Of a DNA stretch of 64,000 bases, positions 43,378 through 51,746 are shown piece after piece (the stretch's first letter is position 1; every line of letters begins with the position of its first letter). The position numbers and the translations under genes are program-made. The notes beneath the pieces were generated by a model that did not search any database, was not told the origin of the DNA, and saw only the letters and a program-made list of their open reading frames with translations. Origin of the DNA: Aliivibrio_A kagoshimensis. GTDB taxonomy: Bacteria > Pseudomonadota > Gammaproteobacteria > Enterobacterales > Vibrionaceae. The DNA is taken from assembly GCF_050337105.1 (NCBI RefSeq), contig NZ_JAKJSQ010000010.1, forward strand, positions 1-64,000. The letters run 5' to 3'.

Positions 43378-44130
43378 ATGATTTCATTAGAGCAAGCCAA
43401 CGCGTTGGTAGCATTTCTTGAAGCGGGTGATCAGACTAGTGCTGATGATTTAGTGAACAGTATTGCTATGGGAGTGGAGCAATCCAATCCTGAACCTAAT
43501 TCGTTAAGCAATGAACCACTATTTCACGAGATTGGAGAGCTTACACGAGATCTCCATGATGCACTGGCGAGTTTCTCCGGCGATGAGCGTATCTCAACGC
43601 TTGCTAATGATGAAATTCCAGATGCAAGAGATCGTCTTCAGTATGTGATCGACAAAACAGAGTTAGCTGCAAATAAAACTATGGATGCGGTAGAGCGATC
43701 TTTACCAATTGCCGACAGTTTGCATGAAGGGCTTCTTGAAGTTAGACCTCAATGGAATAACTTGATGAGAGGTCGCATTGACATCTCTGAGTTTAAATCA
43801 CTCTGCCACAACATTGATCAATTGCTGACTCAAGTTGAAGGTAACAGTACTGAATTACGTGGTGAACTAACCGACATTTTGATGGCTCAAGATTTCCAAG
43901 ATCTTACGGGTCAAATTATCAAACGAGTCATTACGTTAGTGCGAGAAGTTGAGGAGAGGCTAGTAGAGATCATTACAGCCTTTGGTATAGAACAAAACAA
44001 TAGCCAAACCAATACAGAGAAAAAACCATCAATAGAAGCCGAAGGGCCAATCATGGATACGGAAGAGCGTGCAGACGCAGTCTCTTCTCAAGATGATGTT
44101 GATGATTTACTGTCTAGTCTTGGTTTCTAA
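43378..44130 (+). CDS. cheZ: CheY-P phosphatase CheZ
   Basis: CheZ removes phosphate from CheY-P. The 250-residue protein is a long four-helix bundle with the catalytic segment (ELTDILMAQDFQDLTGQIIK, near residues 160-182). A flexible linker ends in a C-terminal CheY-docking peptide (about 237-250, SQDDVDDLLSSLGF). The docking peptide has the same pattern as FliM residues 4-16 and the three repeats in CheA. It lies between cheY and cheA. Confidence 0.96.
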   Translation: MISLEQANALVAFLEAGDQTSADDLVNSIAMGVEQSNPEPNSLSNEPLFHEIGELTRDLHDALASFSGDERISTLANDEIPDARDRLQYVIDKTELAANKTMDAVERSLPIADSLHEGLLEVRPQWNNLMRGRIDISEFKSLCHNIDQLLTQVEGNSTELRGELTDILMAQDFQDLTGQIIKRVITLVREVEERLVEIITAFGIEQNNSQTNTEKKPSIEAEGPIMDTEERADAVSSQDDVDDLLSSLGF

Positions 44131-44139
44131 GGGATAAAC

Positions 44140-46269
44140 ATGAGCTTTGATGTAGATGAAGAGATCCTCCAAGACTTTTTGGTAGAAGCCGGAGAGATTC
44201 TTGAATTATTGTCCGAACAGTTAGTTGAATTAGAGCAGAGCCCTGATGATGGGGAGCTTCTTAATGCAATTTTCCGTGGTTTCCATACCGTCAAAGGTGG
44301 TGCTGGATTTCTATCACTTACAGAGCTAGTGGATGCCTGTCATGGTGCTGAGAATGTCTTTGATATTCTTAGAACGGGTAAGCGTAAAGTAAACGCTGAA
44401 TTGATGGACATTATCTTAGAAGCCCTCGATACCGTAAACGTTATGTTTTCAGCGGTCAAAGATGGTGAGCCGATGGTGGCTGCAGAACAGAGAATCCTCG
44501 ATGAGCTGCACAGATTAAGCAAACCAGAATCTGAAGACGAACAGGTAGCTGCTGAGCCGGAACCGGAACCAGAACCAGAACCTGTGGTTGAGGCGGCGAA
44601 AGGGAGTGAAAATGAGTCTATAGATGATATCAGTGATGATGAGTTTGAACGCCTTTTAGATGAGCTCCATGGTAAAGGTTCAGGTCCAGGTGTGAGTGCA
44701 CCCGCTGAAGCAAAGAGTACGCCAACAGCAGCTCCGGCCGCTGATGGCGATATCACTGATGATGAATTTGAACGTCTTCTCGATGAGTTGCACGGTTCAG
44801 GCAAATCGCCTAATAAGAGCAGCAGTGAGAAACCCGCTAATAAACCTGTTGAAAAACCAGCGGCATCGAATTCAGAAATGATTACTGATGACGAATTTGA
44901 AAATCTGCTTGATGAATTACATGGCAGTGGTAAAGGGCCACTAAAGGCGTCAGCGACACCAACACCTGCTGCCCCTGAAAAAGCACCACAACCACCGAAG
45001 GCGGCTAAACCTGCAGCTGCACCAAAACCAGCCGCTAAACCACCAGAAAAACCTGCGGCAAAAGCGGCACCAGCAAAGGCGGCCAATAAACCTCAAGTAG
45101 AAACCACGGTGCGTGTAGATACGTCAACACTCGATACCATTATGAACATGGTTGGTGAATTAGTGTTAGTGCGAAACCGACTAGTGAGCTTAGGCTTAAA
45201 CAGTAATGATGAAGAGATGTCTAAAGCGGTTTCCAATTTAGATGTTGTTACTGCAGATATTCAGGGTGCAGTCATGAAGACCCGAATGCAGCCAATCAAA
45301 AAAGTATTTGGTCGATTCCCTCGAGTGGTACGTGATTTAGCCCGTAGTCTTAATAAAGACATTGTTCTTGAGATGCGCGGTGAAGAGACGGATTTAGATA
45401 AAAACTTAGTTGAAGCACTTGCTGATCCACTGATTCACTTGGTGAGAAACTCTGTTGATCACGGTATTGAGATGCCTGACGACCGTGTTAAAACCGGCAA
45501 AAATCGTACGGGTAAAGTGATTTTGTCTGCCTCTCAAGAAGGGGACCATATTGAGCTTAGCATCATTGATGATGGTGGTGGTATGGATGCCGATGTATTA
45601 CGCGGTATTGCGGTGAAACGTGGTCTAATGGATGACGATGCAGCCTCTCGCCTATCCAATAAAGAGTGTTATAACTTGATTTTTGCCCCTGGATTTTCGA
45701 CCAAAGAGAAGATCTCTGATATTTCGGGTCGTGGGGTAGGAATGGACGTAGTAAAAACGGCCATTAACCAACTAAACGGTAGCATTGATATTGACTCAGA
45801 AATGGGTAAAGGGACCAAAATCATCATCAAAGTACCATTGACGCTGGCGATTCTGCCAACCTTAATGGTCGGTGTTGCTGATCAGCCTTTTGCTTTGCCA
45901 TTAGCCAGTGTTAACGAAATATTCCATTTAGATCTCTCTAAGACTAATACGGTGGATGGCCAATTGACCATCATCGTCCGTGAGAAGTCGATACCTCTGT
46001 TCTATCTACAGAATTGGTTAGCGAGAGATCCAAATCTAGCAAATCAAACACCGGGTCATGGTCACGTCGTTATTGTGCAATTAGGCGGTCAACGCGTTGG
46101 ATTCGTTGTGGATACTCTTATTGGACAAGAAGAAGTGGTAATTAAACCGTTAGATGAATTGTTAAAAGGCACCCCAGGTATGGCTGGAGCAACCATTACC
46201 AGCGATGGTCATATTGCATTGATTCTTGATGTACCTAATTTGCTTAAACAATATGCTAACAGAGGTTAG
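44140..46269 (+). CDS. cheA: Chemotaxis histidine kinase CheA
   Basis: CheA is the kinase of the chemosensory array. The 709-residue product has P1 with phospho-acceptor His49 (RGFHTVKGGAG). A long Glu-Pro and Ala-Pro-Lys rich linker (about 135-320) follows, without a recognisable P2 domain. Then come the dimerisation P3 (about 322-385), the ATPase P4 (HLVRNSVDHGIE; DDGGGMD; GFSTKEKISDISGRGVGMDV) and the CheW-like P5. In the linker are three copies of a motif, SDDEFERLLDELHG (165-178), TDDEFERLLDELHG (206-219) and TDDEFENLLDELHG (249-262), which resemble CheY-binding peptides. GGGATAA precedes the ATG. Confidence 0.97.
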   Translation: MSFDVDEEILQDFLVEAGEILELLSEQLVELEQSPDDGELLNAIFRGFHTVKGGAGFLSLTELVDACHGAENVFDILRTGKRKVNAELMDIILEALDTVNVMFSAVKDGEPMVAAEQRILDELHRLSKPESEDEQVAAEPEPEPEPEPVVEAAKGSENESIDDISDDEFERLLDELHGKGSGPGVSAPAEAKSTPTAAPAADGDITDDEFERLLDELHGSGKSPNKSSSEKPANKPVEKPAASNSEMITDDEFENLLDELHGSGKGPLKASATPTPAAPEKAPQPPKAAKPAAAPKPAAKPPEKPAAKAAPAKAANKPQVETTVRVDTSTLDTIMNMVGELVLVRNRLVSLGLNSNDEEMSKAVSNLDVVTADIQGAVMKTRMQPIKKVFGRFPRVVRDLARSLNKDIVLEMRGEETDLDKNLVEALADPLIHLVRNSVDHGIEMPDDRVKTGKNRTGKVILSASQEGDHIELSIIDDGGGMDADVLRGIAVKRGLMDDDAASRLSNKECYNLIFAPGFSTKEKISDISGRGVGMDVVKTAINQLNGSIDIDSEMGKGTKIIIKVPLTLAILPTLMVGVADQPFALPLASVNEIFHLDLSKTNTVDGQLTIIVREKSIPLFYLQNWLARDPNLANQTPGHGHVVIVQLGGQRVGFVVDTLIGQEEVVIKPLDELLKGTPGMAGATITSDGHIALILDVPNLLKQYANRG
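44632..44925 (+). repeat. Three coding repeats in the CheA linker
   Basis: Three copies, at 44632-44673, 44755-44796 and 44884-44925, encode [ST]DDEFE[RN]LLDELHG. The protein copies are almost identical while third codon positions differ and the spacers (27 and 29 residues) are unrelated Pro/Ala/Ser/Lys-rich sequence. This suggests selection on the peptide rather than recent DNA duplication. Confidence 0.9.
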
Positions 46270-46282
46270 ATAAAGGGAACAC

Positions 46283-47410
46283 ATGGCCTTAAAAGTATTG
46301 GTAGTTGATGATTCAAGCTTTTTCAGACGTCGTGTCAGTGAGATTATAAACGCTGACCCAATGCTGGAAGTTATTGATGTTGCAGTTAACGGAAGGGAAG
46401 CGGTTGAAAAAGCCAAATCAATAAGGCCTGATGTCATTACCATGGACATTGAGATGCCGGTAATGGATGGTATTACGGCTGTCCGTGAGATAATGAAAGC
46501 CTCACCGGTTCCTATCCTAATGTTCTCTTCATTAACGCATGATGGCGCGAAAGCCACATTAGATGCGTTAGATGCGGGAGCATTGGATTTTTTACCGAAA
46601 AAATTTGAAGATATCGCGCGAAATCGTGATGAAGCGGTCTCACTTCTGCAGAAGCGAGTTAAAGAGATTGCCCGAAAAAAATCCTCAATGCGCATGGCGA
46701 CTCGTACACCTGTGTCGAGTGCAACAGCCACTAGCACTACACTGTCGCGCACTACACCTGAAAGAACCAGCAGTCCTGTCGTTTCTAAACCCGAAGTGTT
46801 GACTAAGAAAGCAAAATTTCGCTCTTCGGGTAAGAAGTATCAGCTGACTGCTATCGGGACCTCAACAGGGGGGCCGGTGGCACTGCAGAAGATTTTAACG
46901 GAGATTCCAGCTAACTATCCGCACCCCATTGTGTTAATACAGCATATGCCAGCAACGTTTACTGCTGCTTTTGCTGCTCGCTTGAATAACCTATGTAAAA
47001 TCAAAGTGAAAGAAGCTGAAGATGGTGACATGCTCAAACCCGGTTGTGCCTATTTAGCACCTGGTGGCATGCAGATGATGATAGATGGGCGGCCAGGAAG
47101 TGCTCGTCTAAAGATTATCGATGGCGGTGAGCGAATGAATTATAAGCCTTGTGTGGATGTTACTTTTGGCTCGGCTGCCAAGGTTTATAAGAACCAAGTA
47201 CTATCCATGATTTTAACGGGCATGGGTGCTGACGGTCGAGAAGGCTCTCGAATGCTGAAAAGCGCTGGTGCTACGATTTGGGCGCAAGATGAGCAGAGCT
47301 GTGTGGTTTACGGCATGCCTCAAGCTGTCGCCAAAGCCGGTATCTCAAGCGAAGACTTGCCACTTGAAAGAGTCGCAGAGCGGATGCTGGTGGAAGTTGG
47401 GCTCAAATAG
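46283..47410 (+). CDS. cheB: Receptor methylesterase CheB
   Basis: CheB demethylates and deamidates chemoreceptors for adaptation. The 375-residue protein has a receiver domain with Asp55 (ITMDIEMPVMDG), a Ser/Thr/Arg-rich linker (about 135-180), and the catalytic domain. The catalytic domain has the nucleophile Ser in AIGTSTGGPVALQ, His in VLIQHMPATFT and Asp in TGMGADGREG. It follows cheA by 13 bases and precedes parC by 11. Confidence 0.96.
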   Translation: MALKVLVVDDSSFFRRRVSEIINADPMLEVIDVAVNGREAVEKAKSIRPDVITMDIEMPVMDGITAVREIMKASPVPILMFSSLTHDGAKATLDALDAGALDFLPKKFEDIARNRDEAVSLLQKRVKEIARKKSSMRMATRTPVSSATATSTTLSRTTPERTSSPVVSKPEVLTKKAKFRSSGKKYQLTAIGTSTGGPVALQKILTEIPANYPHPIVLIQHMPATFTAAFAARLNNLCKIKVKEAEDGDMLKPGCAYLAPGGMQMMIDGRPGSARLKIIDGGERMNYKPCVDVTFGSAAKVYKNQVLSMILTGMGADGREGSRMLKSAGATIWAQDEQSCVVYGMPQAVAKAGISSEDLPLERVAERMLVEVGLK

Positions 47411-47421
47411 GGGATTTAGCA

Positions 47422-48201
47422 TTGATAATCTGGAGCGTTGCCAATCAGAAGGGTGGAGTAGGTAAAACAACCACAACCATCACCCTTGCCGGCTTACTTA
47501 AGGAGAAAGGACATCGCGTATTGTTGATCGATACCGATCCGCATGCCTCTTTAACCACGTATCTAGGTTTTGATGCCGATGAAGTAAAAATCAGCTTGTT
47601 CGATGTTTTTCAACAAAATGAGATTGATAAAAGCAGTGTCCAATCGTTGATCTGTAAAACAGATTTTGCCGATTTAGATATTATTCCTGCTCACATGTCA
47701 TTGGCGACGCTTGATCGTGTGATGGGCAATCGAAATGGTATGGGACTGGTACTTAAGCGAGCGATTGACGCGTTAGAAGATGAGTACGATTATGCTCTAA
47801 TTGATTGCCCTCCAATTTTAGGGGTAATGATGGTCAATGCCTTAGCGGCAAGTACTCGGGTGTTGATCCCGGTACAAACTGAATTCCTAGCCATGAAAGG
47901 GCTAGAACGAATGATGCGTACTTTGAAAATCATGAAAAAATCAAAGCCACACTCATTCTCAGTGACCGTAGTACCAACCATGTATGACAAACGTACTCGT
48001 GCCTCATTGACAACACTGCAAGAGTTGAAAGTGAGATTTAAAGATTATGTGTGGCCATCAGCTATACCCATTGATACCAAATTCCGAGATGCCAGTTTGA
48101 AACGAATGCCACCCTCATATTGTTCGGCAAAGAGCCGCGGTGTAATTGCCTATCAGTCACTATTAGCTTATCTATTGAGGTCAGAACTTGATGATGAATA
48201 G
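47422..48201 (+). CDS. parC: ParA-like polar localisation ATPase ParC
   Basis: This 259-residue ParA/Soj-type ATPase has a Walker A KGGVGKT (10-16), the LLIDTDPHASLTTYLG segment and Walker B-like YALIDCPPILGVMMVNAL. In Vibrio the gene at this place, between cheB and a CheW-like gene, is ParC, which brings chemotaxis arrays to the pole (known from work on V. cholerae and V. parahaemolyticus; it is not the topoisomerase ParC). The start is a TTG with GGGGATTTAGC upstream. It overlaps parP by 11 bases. Confidence 0.92.
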   Translation: MIIWSVANQKGGVGKTTTTITLAGLLKEKGHRVLLIDTDPHASLTTYLGFDADEVKISLFDVFQQNEIDKSSVQSLICKTDFADLDIIPAHMSLATLDRVMGNRNGMGLVLKRAIDALEDEYDYALIDCPPILGVMMVNALAASTRVLIPVQTEFLAMKGLERMMRTLKIMKKSKPHSFSVTVVPTMYDKRTRASLTTLQELKVRFKDYVWPSAIPIDTKFRDASLKRMPPSYCSAKSRGVIAYQSLLAYLLRSELDDE

Positions 48202-49192
48202 TGAAAGAATGTCCGGTGAACAAGCCCTCGATAGCTATTTTTTATCACTATTTGATGAAGGCGTTGTTGAGACTCCTGAGCCATTGAGTGATCTCGAACC
48301 TACTCATGTTACTGAAAGAGTTGAAGACCCTATTGCAGAGCCGACAGTTCAGAGTCAACCTCTCGTTAAGTCGATTGCTGAAACGCCAAAAGGGACTGTT
48401 TTTTCAGAAGCACCAGAATTAAAAAATGTCCAACAGTTATTAAACCAACTTAAAAATGTGGAGCCGAATACACAGCAAGATAATGAAACCACTGCTAAAA
48501 TTGAAGTGATAGAGTTATCAGAAGCGAGTATTGATAAGGTTGAGCTAACCCAAGAGGTTGAAGAGATTCAAGAGTGGGTTGTAGAGAGCCCACCGGAAGC
48601 TTTAGTGCAAGTTGAAGAGCAGGTCGAGATAATCGCTAAAGGTGTTATCGAAACCGAGGTTGAACTTCACGTTGAGCCCGAGTTAGAGACTCTGACGGAT
48701 AGCCCATTAGAGTGGGAACAGACTGAGGTGGGTGATGAATTTCAGCTGCTGTTCTTTATTGTGAATGGAATGACGTTTGCGGTGCAACTTGCTGAGTTGG
48801 GCGGTATTCATGAAAAAACAGAGCTCAATCATTTAATCGGCAGACCCACTTGGTATTTGGGTATGCAAACGGCAAATGAGAACAAATATCATGTCGTTGA
48901 TACCGCAAAATGGGTGATGCCAGAAAAACTGAATGATGAAAAATATCAAGAGGAGTACCGTTATATAGTACTGCTTGGTGACAGTAATTGGGGACTTGCA
49001 TGTAATCAACTTGTTGGTACCGAATCGATAACAAACGAACAAATTCGATGGCGAGAAACAGCGGGAAAAAGACCGTGGCTTGCTGGAATGGTTAAAGAAA
49101 AAATGTGTGCCTTAATCCATGTTGAGGCTCTTGTTGCCATGCTTAATGCCGGTTTGGACATTAAAGGTATGGATTGCGAGCAAAAAGGATAA
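48191..49192 (+). CDS. parP: ParP, CheW-like array localisation protein
   Basis: The 333-residue product has an acidic, Glu/Val-rich disordered N-terminal half (about 1-180). Its C-terminal CheW-like domain starts near FQLLFFIVNGMTFAVQLAEL and continues through RYIVLLGDSNWGLACNQLVG. In Vibrio the partner of ParC is ParP, which links ParC, CheA and receptors. Position after parC and before cheW supports this. The ATG at 48191 is used; a second ATG follows directly. Confidence 0.9.
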   Translation: MMNSERMSGEQALDSYFLSLFDEGVVETPEPLSDLEPTHVTERVEDPIAEPTVQSQPLVKSIAETPKGTVFSEAPELKNVQQLLNQLKNVEPNTQQDNETTAKIEVIELSEASIDKVELTQEVEEIQEWVVESPPEALVQVEEQVEIIAKGVIETEVELHVEPELETLTDSPLEWEQTEVGDEFQLLFFIVNGMTFAVQLAELGGIHEKTELNHLIGRPTWYLGMQTANENKYHVVDTAKWVMPEKLNDEKYQEEYRYIVLLGDSNWGLACNQLVGTESITNEQIRWRETAGKRPWLAGMVKEKMCALIHVEALVAMLNAGLDIKGMDCEQKG

Positions 49193-49195
49193 AAA

Positions 49196-49690
49196 ATGTC
49201 TCAGACTAATGAAATAGAAGTACGTAAAGACCAAAATAACGACGAAGTCCTTCAGTGGGTGACTTTCCAGCTGGAAGAGGAGACATACGGCATCAATGTA
49301 ATGCAAGTACGTGAAGTGTTGCGTTATTCAGAGATCGCCCCTGTACCTGGTGCTCCGGATTATGTGATCGGAATTATCAATTTACGTGGTAATGTCGTTA
49401 CCGTTATCGATACTCGCTCTCGTTTTGGTTTGGTTCAGGGTGAAACAACTGATAATACAAGAATTATTGTTATTGAATCAGAGCGACAAGTAATTGGTAT
49501 CCTAGTTGACAGTGTAGCTGAAGTGGTATATTTACGTGCTTCAGAGATTGATACAACGCCAAGTGTTGGTACCGATGAGAGTTCTAAGTTCATTCAAGGT
49601 GTTAGCAATAGAGAAGGCAAGTTGTTGATATTAGTTGACCTTAACAAACTCCTATCCGAAGACGAATGGGATGATATGGCTCATATGTAA
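49196..49690 (+). CDS. cheW: Chemotaxis coupling protein CheW
   Basis: CheW links CheA to receptors. The 164-residue product is a single CheW domain with a short charged N-terminus. Family segments are LQWVTFQLEEETYGINVMQV, GAPDYVIGIINLRGNVVTVI and QVIGILVDSVAEVV. AAAAAGGATAAAA precedes the ATG. It starts 3 bases after parP and overlaps the next gene by one base (TAATG). Confidence 0.97.
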   Translation: MSQTNEIEVRKDQNNDEVLQWVTFQLEEETYGINVMQVREVLRYSEIAPVPGAPDYVIGIINLRGNVVTVIDTRSRFGLVQGETTDNTRIIVIESERQVIGILVDSVAEVVYLRASEIDTTPSVGTDESSKFIQGVSNREGKLLILVDLNKLLSEDEWDDMAHM

Positions 49691-50154
49691 TGACTGAAGA
49701 ACTTTTTAAACAACTGCCACTGTTCCTTGCTATTGGCGCAGTGTGCTTGTGCGTTGTCATCCTGATCATACTACTGAATCAGCGAAAAAAACTTGAGACC
49801 AGTTTAACTGAAGTTAACGCTCAGCTGACTTCTGTCACTAAGTCGCACAATAGTTTAAAAAAACAGTTCGTCGAGCTACGAACCGCTTCAATCAACATGG
49901 GTCATAGATTGGTCGATGTTAACGAGCTACAACAGAATACAGCAGACCGAATTTCAGAGCTGGAGTTCTCAGATGCGGATAGTCGTCTCTATTCACGTGC
50001 CAATAAGCTCGTTAAGCTTGGTGCAGGAATCAATGAGTTAATGGAAGAGTGTGAGCTTCCAAAAGCTGAAGCTGAGCTTATGATGTCTTTGCAGAGTAAA
50101 TTAACTGGCAAAGAGTCGATGCCTCCTTTAAGGCCAGACAAGAAAGTTCGCTAG
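49690..50154 (+). CDS. DUF2802-type membrane protein downstream of cheW
   Basis: The 154-residue protein has one N-terminal transmembrane helix (about 12-31, LFLAIGAVCLCVVILIILLN). A coiled coil (about 33-90) and a C-terminal helical domain follow (RANKLVKLGAGINELMEECE; LPKAEAELMMSLQSKL) that I recall as DUF2802. The gene is regularly found next to cheW in polarly flagellated gammaproteobacteria, but the function is not established. Translation is probably coupled to cheW. A strong terminator follows. Confidence 0.88.
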   Translation: MTEELFKQLPLFLAIGAVCLCVVILIILLNQRKKLETSLTEVNAQLTSVTKSHNSLKKQFVELRTASINMGHRLVDVNELQQNTADRISELEFSDADSRLYSRANKLVKLGAGINELMEECELPKAEAELMMSLQSKLTGKESMPPLRPDKKVR

Positions 50155-50184
50155 TCGCTATCCTGTAGAGTAAGAGAGATTATT

Positions 50185-50219
50185 AAGCCCTTATGATCAT
50201 CATCATAAGGGCTTTTTTA
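50185..50219 (+). terminator. Terminator ending the flhA..cheW cluster
   Basis: AAGCCCTTATGAT and ATCATAAGGGCTT form a perfect 13-bp stem with a CATC loop, followed by five T. It separates the motility cluster from the ccm operon. Confidence 0.95.
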
Positions 50220-50367
50220 TGCCCGCTGTAACCCTAAGGAGGTAGTTGTTTTTACTGGCTTTTCTTAAAATCTTATAAAAATAATAGTTAGCTCAATAAA
50301 CGACACATTTGTTTACTTTAATCGCCTGTCTAACTTGTTCTATATCTAACTTTATCTATTTCTGTTG

Positions 50368-50376
50368 TGCTAGAAT
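50368..50376 (+). promoter_or_regulatory. Extended -10 promoter of the ccm operon
   Basis: TG-C-TAGAAT (TAGAAT at 50371-50376) resembles an extended -10 sigma-70 promoter. The -35 is poor. Transcription would start near 50383, just before the AGGAAGT ribosome site of ccmA. Confidence 0.45.
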
Positions 50377-50408
50377 ATCGACACTATTTACAGGAAGTAC
50401 TCTTTTCT

Positions 50409-51023
50409 ATGCTGGAAATTCGTGATCTGCACTGTGTTCGAGATGAACGTGTTCTTTTTGAACACTTAAACTTCACCATTGTTGCTGGTGAGTTAGTTCA
50501 AATTGAAGGTCGAAATGGTGCTGGAAAAACCACTCTTTTACGTATTATTGCCGGTTTAGGCGATGCTGACGCAGGGGAAGTGTTCTGGCGAGACGAAGCC
50601 GTTCACTCAGCCAGAGAAGAGTTTCATAGCGAATTGCTTTTTTTGGGTCATAACACCGGCGTAAAAAAAGAACTAACGGCTTTTGAAAACCTCGCCTTTT
50701 ATCAATCTATGCACGGCCAATCTGATCACGGAATTTTATGGGACGCCTTAACAAAGGTGGGCTTAGCGGGTCGTGAGGATGTACCAGCAGGGCAGTTATC
50801 AGCTGGCCAACAACGACGTGTGGCTTTAGCGAGATTGTGGATCAGTCAACATAAGCTTTGGGTACTCGATGAGCCACTTACTGCGATTGATAAGCAGGGT
50901 GTGAAAGTATTGGAAGCCCTCTTTAGTGAGCACGCAAAACGTGGCGGAATGGTGCTATTAACCACTCACCAAGATATGTTTTCTGACAGCGATAATTTAC
51001 GAAAAATTCGGTTGGGTGAATAG
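50409..51023 (+). CDS. ccmA: Cytochrome c maturation ABC ATPase CcmA
   Basis: CcmA is the ATPase of the CcmABCD complex that releases holo-CcmE. The 204-residue product has Walker A GRNGAGKT (34-41), the signature QLSAGQQRRVALARLW and Walker B LWVLDEPLTAID. The ATG at 50409 follows CAGGAAGTA; an in-frame TTG/GTG codon at 50367 lies in the promoter. ccmB begins immediately after the stop. Confidence 0.95.
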   Translation: MLEIRDLHCVRDERVLFEHLNFTIVAGELVQIEGRNGAGKTTLLRIIAGLGDADAGEVFWRDEAVHSAREEFHSELLFLGHNTGVKKELTAFENLAFYQSMHGQSDHGILWDALTKVGLAGREDVPAGQLSAGQQRRVALARLWISQHKLWVLDEPLTAIDKQGVKVLEALFSEHAKRGGMVLLTTHQDMFSDSDNLRKIRLGE

Positions 51024-51692
51024 ATGGTTAACGCATTTTATCAAGTCGTTCGACGCGAGTTACTGATTGCATTTCGTCGTCAAGCAGACATATTAAACCC
51101 TCTTTGGTTTTTTATCATCGTGATCACGCTTTTTCCTCTCAGCATTGGGCCTGAGCCGAATTTGCTGGCCAGAATTGCCCCTGGAATCATTTGGGTGGCC
51201 GCGCTGCTATCTGCGCTGCTCTCACTAGAGCGACTTTTCCGAGATGATTTTGCTGATGGCTCATTAGAACAGATGATGCTGATGCCAAGCCCGTTATCAG
51301 TACTGGTATTAGCCAAGATTGTTGCACATTGGTTATTAACGGGTCTGCCTCTATTGATTATTAGTCCGTTATTGGCGATTTTACTCTCGTTAGATTGGCC
51401 AACCTACAAAGTGATTGTATTAACCCTATTGCTGGGCACCCCAACGCTGAGTTTTCTTGGTGCAATTGGGGTGGGTTTAACTGTTGGGCTGCGTAAAGGG
51501 GGAGTCTTGCTTAGTCTTCTTATTTTGCCGCTCTATATCCCGGTTCTAATTTTTGCTACGTCAGCGATTGATGCAGGCAGTTTAGGCATGGCATATAATG
51601 GCCAACTTGCTCTGTTAGCCGCGATGTTAATGGGGTCAGCAACTTTAACGCCTTTTGCAGTGAGTGCAGCACTCAGAGTAAGTGTTAACTAA
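51024..51692 (+). CDS. ccmB: Cytochrome c maturation membrane protein CcmB
   Basis: CcmB is the membrane partner of CcmA. The 222-residue protein has six hydrophobic segments and the conserved start (VRRELLIAFRRQADILNPLW) and SLERLFRDDFADGSLEQMML motif. It follows ccmA with no gap. Length is the family standard. Confidence 0.95.
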   Translation: MVNAFYQVVRRELLIAFRRQADILNPLWFFIIVITLFPLSIGPEPNLLARIAPGIIWVAALLSALLSLERLFRDDFADGSLEQMMLMPSPLSVLVLAKIVAHWLLTGLPLLIISPLLAILLSLDWPTYKVIVLTLLLGTPTLSFLGAIGVGLTVGLRKGGVLLSLLILPLYIPVLIFATSAIDAGSLGMAYNGQLALLAAMLMGSATLTPFAVSAALRVSVN

Positions 51693-51746
51693 CAACGTAC
51701 ATCGATTTACTATTTTTATTTTTACAGTGAACAAGTGAGAATACGC

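Noticed and set aside
44553..44586. Glu-Pro hexanucleotide run in cheA as a phase-variable repeat
   Set aside because: The units differ at third positions (GAG/GAA, CCG/CCA), and changes of 6 bases keep the frame, so on/off switching is unlikely.
44340..45086. 248-codon open frame on the - strand across cheA
   Set aside because: It is the antisense of the Pro/Ala-rich CheA linker, has repetitive Ala/Gly/Ser content and no ribosome site; cheA itself is certain.
46162..46752. 196-codon open frame on the - strand across the cheA end and cheB
   Set aside because: Antisense of two certain genes; composition is a mirror of their codon use.
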